A DNA stretch of 64,000 bases from Polytrichum commune (taxonomy: Eukaryota > Streptophyta > Polytrichopsida > Polytrichales > Polytrichaceae): NCBI GenBank assembly GCA_950295325.1, contig OX485808.1, positions 32,883,180-32,947,179 on the forward strand, read 5' to 3'. Shown in pieces: positions 10,861-23,200 of this stretch. The position numbers and the translations under genes were made by a program. The notes under the pieces were generated by a model. It was given only the letters and a program-made list of their open reading frames with translations. It searched no databases and was not told where the DNA came from. The stretch's first letter is position 1; each line of letters starts with the position of its first letter.

Positions 10861-12928
10861 ATGTTCAATTGATTGTGACGAATCTCTGGTGTACTCGACC
10901 TGTCAAAATTCCACTTGTTGAGAATTGGATTCCCCATGGTTGAATCAAAAATCGAGAGTTCCCAATACTTTAACCCTCCTTCTGCATACAAACTGGTGGT
11001 TTCGCAATGTTACAATGTTGCAACAATTTGACCTATTCTTCTGCAGCTTCTAAGCAGAATATTTACATGCATTTAAACTGGGATACCCTGAGCTACAAAA
11101 AAGCTTAAAGACCGACAAAGGTTTCCTTCTTGGCTTTCTCGGCTGCCTCCTTAAAATTGCTCCTGGCCATAATTTACCGTGATTTTCATCGGAAAGGGAT
11201 TATCCACATTAATTAGAACTTAGCAGACAGTATGTTGAGCTATGTGACATTTTCTGAGCAAGGTGCATGTAAATGACTGTGGTTCACAGGTGGAGGACAT
11301 ACAAATCACCTCCCAACAGAAACTACGCAGCCGGAAAATTTGTGTTCTACAAAAGACTGCAGGAAATGAAGCCCCCATAGCAATTTGCTCACCTCCTTAG
11401 ATTATCTACAGTAAAGAGATTTTCATCGGAAAGAGATTATGCGCACATCATTAGAACCCAACATACCTGTACAATAAGTTCCAAACGTATACTTTGACCA
11501 GACCATATTTTCCTTGCCCAATTTTGGTTATATTTCTAAAATATGAGGGAAACACACAATCCCAAAACAATGCCTATTCTCGTAATCACACACTTTAAAG
11601 TATCACAGGAGGGCCAGGCATTGCGTTTGTCTGTATAAACTCTGTCAGCATATACTATGTGTGCCTCGAACCACAACCTGCAACTCAAACTTACATTCTT
11701 TTTACAAAATTTTGACGAGACTCATGTGCCAACGATGCCCGCCAGGAGTTCTCCATGGTGGAGGTCGTTCAATCAGACTCAACAATATCGGTGCTTGCAA
11801 GGGATCTGTAGATGGTATGTTCCAATTCGTACTACCTCCAAATGAAAGGCCTGAACAGGGACAGCACACGGACAAACCGTTACATTGTCAAGTGGTGCCT
11901 TTCAAATCAACAATGTATTGCAAAATTTGGTTTGCATGTCTAATTTGGAGTTGACATACAACAGATAGTTGTGGAAGTTATATTTCAACACCAGCTTATG
12001 AATCCTAGTCTTATTAGTCTTGCGCAAGTAAACAAAATATGCAAATTTACCACAATTATAGTAGATTTGCAGATTTTTCCGTAACGCAAGACAATTGCCC
12101 AAGACTCATATGCTTGTAGTGTTTTGAGACCATATCCACACAGTTAAAACTAGCTACTCTAGTAGTAGAATAGTAAGTTTTACAAACATACATTTTATTC
12201 ACTCCGGCCCCCCACTGCAGGCCAGAGTTTTTCTTCTTCTGATCTCCAATTTCCCTCATATAGTAGATTTCATAACAACTCAAAAAATTAGCCTACCTTT
12301 TTCATTACAGACTGTTGATTATATAACACTAAATCATGTACTTAGGTGCAAGGATACTTGGATACAACGTTCTATGGGTAAGAAAGTTAAGTGAAAACCC
12401 ATAGAATAAGAAAATAACAAAAAGAAAACATGATAGAACCTCCATTGAGAAAAAAATGGATTACAATTGCACATCATCGAGCACCAAAGCAACACCTAGT
12501 CTAGTGAAGTCACACATTGACAGAACCAAAATTGACGTACTCCAGAGGCAAATTACTCGACAGATACCTTTATAGAGAGGATTTGGTGTGAAGATTTACA
12601 AAGGAGATAGTTATGATCTGTTCGAGTCCCACCTAGAAATCTGTTCAGAAGAAGAAATCACAGCGCAGGTTTTTGTCCAAAGCACAAACAAACACCTCTG
12701 CAATTAGGTATCTTCTTCTATCTTCTTCACATGCTGGGAAGCAGGGATTTGCTAATTACCTCTGCATAACCTGCTCCATATTGATCAGCAAAATTTCATG
12801 TCATCGCCCAAAGAAGCCTTCAGGCAGTTCGAATTGATTTCGGTGCAGCCTATTTCGGCCCCTGCCCCTTAAAAATGCATCATCGATCATCGGCTGATGT
12901 CCCCTTCAAAGCCGGAACCCTAAAAACA
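10861..12928. other. intergenic with diverged direct repeats
   Basis: No gene is supported. The sequence GATTTTCATCGGAAAG(G/A)GATTAT occurs near 11181 and again near 11414, each in a similar context, so there is a diverged direct duplication with a spacing of about 233 bp. At 12192-12240 there is a GC-rich dyad near CACTCCGGCCCCCCACTG whose reverse complement resembles 32170-32222. Confidence 0.4.
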
Positions 12929-13195
12929 TCATAGCTTATAATCCATGAGATATTTGAGCTTTGCATCCTTCCTGCTGCAAATGACGAACTCCTCATCAGC
13001 AGTATTTACAAGCATCCCTGTTATAATATCGGAGCAGTAGTTCCACATCCCTTTCTCAATTTCACCCTCGAACCAACCATCTCCGGAGAAGATCATCACA
13101 TCATGTTGAGAGCAAGAGATTTGGAGGAGCCAGGAAAATCTCCTGAGGACGGTCTCCCTGACTATGTAGGTCATCAGGGTCATGGTATTCTGCAA
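12929..13195 (-). CDS. candidate small protein, unrecognised
   Basis: An 88-codon minus-strand frame reads SQHDVMIFSGDGWFEGEIEK and ends KLKYLMDYKL. Its composition looks protein-like and it lies in relatively GC-balanced sequence, but I recognise no family. A competing frame over the same bases also reads plausibly for about 30 codons. It may be a terminal exon or a gene fragment. Confidence 0.25.
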   Translation of the reverse strand: MQNTMTLMTYIVRETVLRRFSWLLQISCSQHDVMIFSGDGWFEGEIEKGMWNYCSDIITGMLVNTADEEFVICSRKDAKLKYLMDYKL

Positions 13196-13771
13196 TCATG
13201 CTGAAGAGCTCTTCACAGGATGTCAAATCGATGATTAATTACATCTTGAACTTAGGATTGCGACAGGCTTTGTGAAAATTATAGGACAGCGGCTCTTAAC
13301 TTGAGAAGGTTGAACAATGCACTCGTGCCAATGACATTCAAGAGTCAACTCCTTTGGACTCCTCTGGCAAAGAGAATCGGCAAAGAAATCGTAATCGGGA
13401 AGGTGAAGAGAGTGAGTGTTTGTCTATCTGCACACGCAGTGGATGAGTGGTGGCAGGAACGGAGGAGATCAGGGGAGGAGGGTTACATCGGTCAAATCCG
13501 ACGGTCGAGAAAGCACAGGCAACGTGGCCTCACCAGAAGCCAGAAGTTGCTTTCATCGCCCATAGACTTCTTCTCGACAACGTGACCCTTGTCACCCTAA
13601 GTTCTCTTTGCACAATGACTTCGCAACCTTCAATCCTAGCTTTGGCTCCAATATCTTACCAAGCCCTTGTCTTTCCTTCACCTGGGTTCACTTGATGTTG
13701 TGGGCGTCCGGATGAAGAGATTCATCGATATTTGTGGAGGCCCTGGAAACTCAACAAACACATTGAGACTT
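13196..13771. other. intergenic, nothing recognised
   Basis: Plus-strand frames of 82-94 codons at 13301-13695 are Arg/Ser-rich without a domain. No RNA gene or repeat was identified. Confidence 0.35.
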
Positions 13772-14273
13772 AGGGCCACTTCACACACAAGCCAAGAGCC
13801 GTGACCATGAAATTGTGAGAGCCCAAAAGAAAGTGTCTAAAGGCCATCCCAAGACACTTCCAAAACCATGTAGTGTGGTCACAGGCCCTCAAGTGTAGTG
13901 TGAAGCCATATGTGACCGGGGTCCTCAACCAAATGCTATTTCAATGAATTTTTATTCATGCGGGTCCTCACGCATGATAGAATAGAGTAAATCAATTGTT
14001 GTGAGCGTTCAGAGTGCCATGGTCTCCCAGTTTTGTGTTAGACCTACCTCCAAGAGGTGGTTTTTGAAAATAGTCCAAGTGACCATGAAACAAGATCCAC
14101 TTGATGCCATGTAGGAATCCATATAGACTTTACATCCATCTTGCATTCACATACTTCGTTGGTCCCTCAAGCGTAGTGTGAAGCGAACTTGGACCGGCTC
14201 CGCCTTGTCCACCAATGAGAGTGCTTGAAGTGTAGTGGTCATGGGCTGTCAGTCTCGTGTGTGAAGTGGCCCT
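13772..14273. mobile_element. MITE copy A, AGGGCCACTTCACAC ends
   Basis: The left end AGGGCCACTTCACACAC and the right end GTGTGTGAAGTGGCCCT are inverted repeats. The inside shares long segments with 30116-30484 in the opposite orientation, for example the stretch around CCCAGTTTTGTGTTAGACCT and the one around TAGTGTGGTCA. It has no coding capacity. Flanking 8-mers TGAGACTT and TGATGTTT agree at only 5 of 8 positions, so a target duplication is not secure. Confidence 0.65.
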
Positions 14274-15106
14274 TGATGTTTTAAGTAAACGTGGAGAGGT
14301 TTTCCAACTGTGATGTTGCAACTTCAATTTTGTAATTTGAACCAACAAGTAAAGTAAGGTAAGCAGACCTTTTATCGGACTATTTATTCTCTACACCCAC
14401 TTCTCATTACATATGAAACATGCAATTAAAGCGAGATGATTGGGCTGCATGTAGCCAATTTCCCATGTAATGTTTGGAGCTCATAAGAATATCTTATTCA
14501 TTATTGAAGTGAATATTCTTGCACTCATTAAATGGCCATATAGGTCCCAAGGGTTGTCATGCAGTCTTTGTAAATCACTCATATCACGTGTGTTCATGGA
14601 ACATCAAAAATCATTGTATAAATGTCAAACTTAATTTTGAAGCCATGTATACATGTACAATAAGCTTTTGAAAATGGCCTTTGTAAACATTCCACTTTTG
14701 ATCTTTCAAATATAAATACCTCAAAATGCATATTTCACAACCATATTTATGTTGTTGTAATTCATTTTTATACTAGCTATATTAGAATTTATTAAACAAG
14801 ATTTGAGCCCTTGGGGGGGTTGTCTTGGTCTTATTCTCACTCGTTTCCGCTCATGCCCGAAACTACGCATTTCTCTCAAATTCTTCAAAAGCAAGGCAAC
14901 AACCTTTAGGGGTTTTGGGTGTATTTTTTCTTTGAATTAGAAGGCACGTTTTATACCATTAGAAATGCATCTGGAAGGGCTTCCCAACAATATATTGTAC
15001 ACTTGATTTGATGGAGAAATGGGTATGTTATACCTTATGAAAGTTTCGGGGGTCCTTGGAGGCATTATACTAGGCAACCTCTCGACCAACTTCTAGGAGG
15101 GATCTG
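14274..15106. other. intergenic, nothing recognised
   Basis: AT-rich sequence without a supported gene or element boundary. Confidence 0.4.
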
Positions 15107-15530
15107 TCATGACTCAAGACCCTCTTAAGAAGAGCACCAACTTTGGCGAATCACAATGGCCAATCAAGGATCTACCCATTCAACGAGGCGGTGTAAGAAG
15201 TGATACAACAAAAGAAGGGACAAAACCTTCATTTGATAGAAGATCCTCATCTACAATAAGGCTAATTTGTGGTGAATCTCACCTAGCAATCCAACACCAA
15301 TGGACTCCCCTAGTGAAGAGTAAAAGACTTGTTTCTTTAAAAAAATTGTAAATGTATGTACATTGCATATGAACATATTATTTTTTTTGAAAAAAACATT
15401 GTATACTTTATATAGATTTGCTAATCTATGTAATTTTTTTATTAAAAAAATCCAAGCTATTTTCCATGCCTGAAATAGAAAGAAGAAAATTACCTTAGAG
15501 TGACTTCTTCTCTATTGATGGCCTGTCGCT
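15107..15530. repeat. dispersed repeat, empty-site paralog of the CACTA target
   Basis: This stretch is a diverged copy of the sequence that surrounds the CACTA element at 55-57 kb. CACAATGGCCAATCAAGGAT here corresponds to the two sides of the insertion there, joined at ATG. Similarity continues through the segments around CAACGAGGCGGTGTAAGAAG and AACAATAAGGCTAATTTGTG-type sequence, ending near a CTATTGATGG motif. It is an old repeat of unknown type. Confidence 0.7.
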
Positions 15531-17255
15531 TGCTTGGGGAAAAATATGTTTTAATTAACTTCTCAAAAAATTATGAGGGTGGCCACTAAATACACAAGAG
15601 AGACGTCGAGTTCTCAGTAGAGTTATCCTTAGACTGCCTCAAAAATGTTTTGGTAGAAAATTTCACTCCACTTTTGACATTTTATAAATTTAAGAAGTGT
15701 TCAAGTGGTGTCAAACCCCCATTTTGGTGAAATAGAGGGTAGGCAATTGACTGAGGAAAAATTAATAATAATAAATAAATGAACTCAAGTGAGCAACAAT
15801 TTTAGGTGGCTTCAAAAGCTTCCTATGAAATACTCCAGGAGTCGATGCATCATTTGTTGACCCCAACATGATTAGTTGCATATTCATTCCAATTTGGTGG
15901 TAGACTTACTCCAGCTACTTGATCACATTGGCCTTGACACCTCAACCGCAATCTACACTGGGGAATCACATTGGCCACTTGCCCACCCCAACCCAGAAAG
16001 CTCAATAGAAACCCTAGACTCTTTTCCTCAATAGGAGGCCACATACCATTTGGAGGTTTTAATTCTAAAGGCTCAGCCTCAACTTTCCCAATTGATTAAA
16101 TATCTCTACCTGCTAAGGAAGCGATTTTCTGATTTGAATTTCAAGGTGCTTCCTCGGCCCGGTCAAGACCACAAGCAATGAACAAGAACCTCTTCATCAA
16201 TTCGGAATATTTAAATGAAAGGCTAGTCATTCCATTCTGCCATACCAATTCATCCCAATCAAGGGTGCACAGTACGAAACAGAATTAAGTTCAGCACATC
16301 AACATATACACCTAGAAACTTGGAAGTTAAAAGAAAAGAAATGTCTTCCTACATTGCCTGCTGCTACAAACAATTTACACCTTCATCTTGATACATGGAG
16401 TTGAAAGGAGCAAAGGCAACCATAGGTAGGTTGATTCCAAGTGCCAGAAGAGGCCCTAAAGAAGCTGTAATAGCTAGTTACCTTAACAGGAAACTTGGCA
16501 AGTACAACTCTAAAGAAATTATGCTACATAGGGATACAAGGACAGGATAATAGCGGATGTATCTGCAAGGACCGATTTGCCATAAAAAAAGACATGATGT
16601 CTTAAAAGGCAGCTTCATTATCCTCGTTGTGTGAAGATGAGCAAGATGATCATGACCAAGAATATGGAAGATGCTCGTGTCTCCTTACATCAATGTCATC
16701 ATTTGTGTCCAACTTGCACTGCAGCATAGCCTTCCTTCTACCTCTGTTGCACACAACATTTACATATATTGAGACGATGAGAGCACTAAAAACATAGAGT
16801 ACTACCATTACGCTTCCTTATTCCAATTCACTTCTAACTACTGAGATGGTACCCTTGGCTGATGAGTACAGTTTGGCACAAATCAAATGTACTTTTGAGT
16901 TTAGAGTTTTATTTATTGAGATACAGCCCTCGAGGGCTGCAAACTTTTTGGTGCTCAAGTTGTGCTGCATCTCAGATCATGTTTCTCACTTTCAGCTAAA
17001 GCTCTCTGGAATGCATTCCAGATTACCAGTTGCAAATCGAAATTGTGACGGCACAATTGACAACTTAGGTGGAGGACATTCTATGCTTCGAAGGGCTGTT
17101 GATGTGTAAAGTGTCAAGACAGATGGACCGTACTTTTCATAATTTGATGGGATACAAGATGCCCTGATGGAGGAAAGCTAGAATAGACATTAACTAACCG
17201 ACAATCTGGAATAAAACTGGCTTGTTTGAGTAATCTTGCAGTTTCAGGCACATAC
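15531..17255. other. intergenic and probable 3' end of the agenet gene
   Basis: 15531-16300 shows nothing recognisable. 16300-17255 is probably the 3' part of the minus-strand agenet gene: the last traced coding exon ends at a strong donor (AAG|GTATGT, exon edge 17256), so at least one further short exon should lie here. A candidate follows an acceptor near 16745 but its phase is not certain. Confidence 0.4.
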
Positions 17256-20200
17256 CTTTCTTGATGATGCTGACTTGCGAGACTTGGTCTGCTTGTCCTT
17301 CTCTCGTTTCTGTTCTGCTCTTGTCAACGGGATATCTGAGTCCACCTTAGCTTTGCGAGTCCTTGATGGAGCACTCGCAGCAGGCTTCTTTGGTGAAGGT
17401 TTCTTTGGTGAAGAACGACTATTCTTTGTTGTGGAGCGGTTGTTTTTTGCCGCTGCCACCTTTGCCTTTGGTGGACTTTTCGCTGGACTCTTAGCAGAAC
17501 GGTTCCCACTCCTCAGCTCTCTTGCAGGTTGTTTTGGACCTGTATACATGACCATGATGCCTCTATTGTCGTTCTTTTTTGATTCTAAAGACCGTCGGCT
17601 TTTGCGTGGTTCAGGAAGAGCTTTATGATCCTGTACAGATTTCCTTGTGGGTTTCTGCTTCGCCTTGGAGTCCTCCATTTTTGTCTTCCCTGCGGGTACT
17701 ATTGCAAGTTTCTGCCGTTTGGAGGGAGGACCATCCTGTAAGAGAAGAAAATGACAAGTTAACATAAGTGTCTGCATAAATTCAATAATTAACAGCACAC
17801 GCTGTATCATGTATGTAGTAATTTTAACAGAGCTGATTAACTTCCGTTATTTGTAGCACCATCACTTGCAGAGGGCTAAAGGCAGATTGATGTACCTCCT
17901 CCAAAGGACTGCCATTCCGTGGCAACCATTCACCATCTGTCCAGATCAAGGATGGCCTGACATTCCATGTCTTCACTACAGCAGTGTCTTCTTCTCCTGG
18001 ATGGAAAGTCCACGTTTAGAGCAGTGAATGGAACTCTCTTGGAGTGTTAAAAGAGTTTAATTGTTGATTTCCGTCAATCACTGCAGGCATTTAGTTGCAA
18101 TAAGGGTGATAGACTTTCCAGGGTCTCTTTTCTGAAATCACTAAGTAGCAAGCTGAATTTTTCATGAGAATGTACTATCCACAACTTTCGGGAGAAAAAT
18201 AGGCTCTGCAATCTACATACCATCCAAAAAGGAAATCTACATAAATCCCGACCAAGTCTCTTGGAAGATACTAATGCTGTCATACTGTACTGTCCATCAA
18301 AAACCTCTCTCACCGGTCTGTGGCCTACCACTTGTTGCGTACAATACATGCCATTTATCTGAGAATAGTTGGGCAAACCTGGAAAGTAGACAGTGATCCG
18401 TGATTCATCATCGTCATTCACCCCTTGAACAACTCCTTCCCACCACCTAACACATTGGTAATCAGGAACACTTTGTCAGACTTTTGCACACTAGGAAGCA
18501 GAGGAACCTGTACCTCTGTAACACATGCAACTTCACTGCAGACTGATATGGCATTTGAGGTGCAAAATCCTACAAACATTTACTAGAAAATTGATGATTC
18601 AAAAATAGGGTCAGCTGAAGAAATCCAGTCTCTTACCCATCCTGAATGAATGCGTCGACATAATCTCCTACCATCCAAACTTGAGAAGCTATAGAGCTAC
18701 GGCGACGCTTTTTGATATTACTGGAGGGATGCACTGGTCGCATCCACCGCCGCACACCAGACCTTGTAGTGCCAAAAGTCTCCTCCTCTCTTACACAAGA
18801 AATAGGGAACCATTCTTTGAGATGAGAGCGGCCTGCAGTAAGGTCACCAACTCCAGCAGGTGAGCTTGACTATCATATTTCTTTGCAATATCTGCAGCCA
18901 ATAAGCTGAAAACAGATGAAACCAGAAGAGGCATGGTAGAATAAGATAATCTTCCTTAGCGAATCCTAAGAAAATGTTGCATGATATCTTTTAAAAAACT
19001 AGTTGCTGCATCCAGGCTGAATGCAACTCAGATAGATTTGTAGTTCCAGCACTCCATTCCTATCAACTGCAGAAGGAAAATGAGGAAAGCAAAGGAGAAG
19101 AACAAAAGCATACTACATGGCTAGGCAGTCTTATACTAGGGCACTTTGCAGCAGTGCTGATAGTAGACAGTAGAACAAGAAATAGAACAGATAAGAGACC
19201 ATCATCTGTAAGAAGATCATCATAGACCACAAGCGCCTCTTTGTCTGTCATCATGAGAACTTTTGCAGAAAACCATCCGCCTCGCAAACCTTCTTCTTCA
19301 GACATCACCTAAGTCAAAATAGAAGCAATCAAGTCAACAATCAAGTATACTTACAAGTGCAACAATGGAGAAGTGGAGCCTGCAGTCTACATCCTGCACT
19401 GGAGGATTAATTAGAAGGTGGTAAAGCTAACCTCTATATGTGTTCTGAGCAGATAGTTGGCATTTCAAAGGTCCAATAAAGTATATCAGTTAAAGCGACT
19501 ACAAAGCAAAAAGATAAAACCAAGAGTTGGAAAATTTCTAACCTCAACAACGGATCCTTCTTCAATTTTGTCCATGGTCTCATTGTCCCTACTTCCATGC
19601 ACAACAATCTGAAGCCTCTGATCTGCAAAGAAGAGCAAATTAACAATAAATTGGTGGTTAGATGGGATTTTCAAAGTTGTATTTGCTCTTGTATATCTTG
19701 ATTCTGATACAAGTTCATGTTCCTCAACAATGAGTAAAAATTTACCTACATGGACACAGTGCCACACATTTTCTAGCTGCCTCTATTTTTGAACAAACTG
19801 CTACAGTTGAGTGCATATTTTGTAATTGCTCCTTGAACTTGTTAAGAGTACTTAGGTCTCATTCTCAGGACCTTTGTCAAACTCCTTCATTTAGTTTACA
19901 CTTTCCATTTCAGGTGTCCTGACTACTCATATTCATACCTCCTTTGCTTGCTGATGAATTTCTTCCCCTTTTCACCGCAGGCTCTCTGGAAGCTAAAGGA
20001 GCTTTTGAATTACTCTTTCCTCTGGTGCTTGCAGCCACTGTTCTGCTTCCACTCGCCACCTGCTAATCATGTCAAAGTTGCTTCATGCTCTGTGAGAGAA
20101 GTATTGTGAATTGCCCTAAATAACTCTTTAAGAGGTTGGTTGGCCTGATGGACAACAAGAGTGCTCAAGTAGAATCATCTGCTCATCTGCTCAAATATCC

Positions 20201-23200
20201 ATTTACCAGTGGTACATAACCCTAAATATCTATCATCTTCTAGCACTGAAAAAATAATTTGACACCTCTATAACCGTAGATATGATATTGAGTAGAACTT
20301 TCACATGCAATTAGAATCCAGTCATGTAATCTTCAAGCTTGAAGAAATTGTCCCAGTAAGTTTATCCCTACCTTGCGACTTGTGTTTGCTGACACCATAG
20401 AATGAATTATGGTACTAATTTGAAACCACAATCTCATGGTCTACATGGATATGGTCTTGTGCTTTTGTACGATTCTTACTGTCGAACATCCCACCCAAAC
20501 CACAGATCGCAATGGGAGAAGTCCCATATCTAAGAAAGACCAGATCCTTAAAAACTCTACAACTGACCAGATGTAACGTTTACACAAGTTACGACTAGAA
20601 TACAAATACAAAAGTAGGTTGGGGTTAAAGCACGTATACTGGATCTATGAAGATAGATTATCATGCAATAGAGTACCTGCAGAGGTTTTGGATTTGCTGT
20701 TCTTCCTTGACTGACTGCAAGCCTGGCACTTGATCTTGTACCTGTACCTTGATATTGACCATAATTTTCATCATCATGAAACATGCCAAGTCGGTTCAGA
20801 GCCTCATTAGACGCATCCTGGATAGCCTTTGCAGCATCTACAGCAGCTTTAGCCACTGAAGCAGCAGCTGCTACGGAGGCAGCAACTGATGATATTTGTG
20901 CTTCACGCATAGCCGCCAATTGTGAAGGACTCTGGGGTGCCTATTATAAAGTCATCACACAAGTTGCATTAAGAGGATGATAATCAAATTACCTTGACAT
21001 AAGATCACCATAGATTTGACCAAGTTGACACCTCGACATGGAGAGGAACATTAAGAATGCCACCATTAACTTGGGACAATGAGAAAATAAAATTAGGCCA
21101 AAAGGAAAAAAACAGAGTAGCCTCTTGAATGCAAGAGATTAGGCAAATTAACGCCTTGGCCACTGAAGAAACAATACACCTCAAATGCACCATAAATACA
21201 GGAAACTCACCTGAGACTGAATTCGAGCCCAAACACAATGACTTTGGGCAAGAGCTGATGTAGCAGCAACCATAGCATCTTGAGCACTAGTTTGTGCGTG
21301 CAACAGTTGTTTGTCGGTCTCAACATGGACCAAACTCTGGGACGATTGAGGAACACTGGCATACCCATACAGAGAGGTATTTTGATGACTCTCCATGGCA
21401 TGATATTGTGATAATTCACGAGAATGATTCTCTGGATGTACAACAATCATGGTTCTTGTGTCATGGTTCATGTCAGACTTCTGCTTCTTGCGTGACTTTG
21501 AGTCTGAGGCACCAGCCTTCCTATGATGCCTAGTATTAGATGGGGTTTTCAGTAAGGCATTGGGTTGGCTAGCTATTTCCATCACTTGTGATAGAAGAAA
21601 ACCAGGAGTCAAACCAGAAAAAGCTACTTCATCTTTTTGGGCCAAACTGTTCTCTGGTGCAGCTCCAGACTGAAGAAGACCAGAGAAGGATGTGGGTGAG
21701 GTTAGTAGTCCAGGAGGCAGTAAAGCTGGGACCTCTATATCTACTTGGAGGGTTTTAGCTGTCATTTCTTCTTCAGCAGTGGCTTCAGCCATATCTTGAC
21801 TTTCAGGTACAGAAGCTGGGTTAACAATAGCTTCAGTGGCCTTAACCCTTGGGCCCTTCAGGTTCCTCTTTGCTGATGTGGACCTGGTCTCTCGTTTCTT
21901 GCTAACAACACCTGGTGGTTTTTCAGTAGTTGCAATGACGTTTTCTTGGGTTTTTTTACCCCTTGTGACCCGACCCCTGGGATAATCTTCTTTCTTGGGA
22001 AGATCTTTTGAAGTGTCATCTTCGTATTGAAGAATTCCTGCCAGACCTTCTGATTGAAGACCCAAAGGAGAAATAGGGGTAGCTGTTACTAGCTCAACAG
22101 AAGTAGCATTCTCCTGAAACATTCCATCTGACACAGAAGAAGATTCTGTCACCCTACAACTTCCAAATGAGAACTACACCATTCAGATAAGTGCAGGGGG
22201 ATACCTACTAAGCTTGAGAATGTAAGGAAAACACCAATACTTCAGCAGCCAAAAACCTAACCTCTGCTCATCATGACACACAAGACCAAGACTTTTGCAA
22301 GATAGAAATGAGAAGACTTGTCAGGAAGTTTCTGAAGCAAAGCTGTTAAGATGAAGGATGGGGCTAACCACTGGTAGATATCAAACTGGCGGCTGTCATA
22401 ACATCTTCAGCTACTCCATGTCCAGAAGTCTCAGGTTTCTGCTCAATATGTTCAAGTGTATCAGTTGTGGGAATAGCCAGTCCATCTATTGCAGGATCCA
22501 CCTTCAGAGACTGAACGTCCACCTCTGACATCGACATGTTTATTACAGTTTGAGAGTCTCTCTGTCTGGAAGTCTCGGCCAGTTCCATATCTCCAGTGGC
22601 AATAATTGAGATACCATCCTTGCCATTTTCATCATGTTCGGGGCTTCTAGCTGATTCTACTCGATCATCAATACATATATCACCAGAGCAAGGGGATGGG
22701 ATTACATCCATCCCACACCCAGCAGGCAGTGTCTCCTCAGAGACTAGATCCACCACCTTGGAATTATTCTGTACATCCACAAATCCTTGCACCTCTGAAG
22801 TATCAGGTAACCCAAGTTCCAGTTCTTCTCTAGTTGTCTCAAGATGTGGATCAAGCCCAGCACGTGTCTCGTTTAAGTCCACCATTGTGGGCTCTGATAG
22901 TGCTGTCACATTCACTCCTGGGTTCGGCGCTTCTTGTTCCTCTCCTTCGGAAGTTGCTTCATGATTACCACCATCACATGAATTGACCATTTGTCCCTCC
23001 AGTGTATAAAGCGTCTCACCAGGCTCATCAGAGGGAAGATCAGCTCTTTGAAAAGCAGACCCACCATCAACCTCCATAACTGCATCTGCTTCAGCTTGAG
23101 AACTTAAGTCCAGCATTGGGAATCCTTCATCGGTACCCTCGCCTGTAGGCACTTCATTCGCAATGCTTCCAAGTGGACCTCCATCTGCTTCAGCGTGAGG

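Noticed and set aside
22596..22964. 122-codon plus-strand frame inside the agenet gene
   Set aside because: Antisense shadow of a long acidic minus-strand exon with consistent splice phases.
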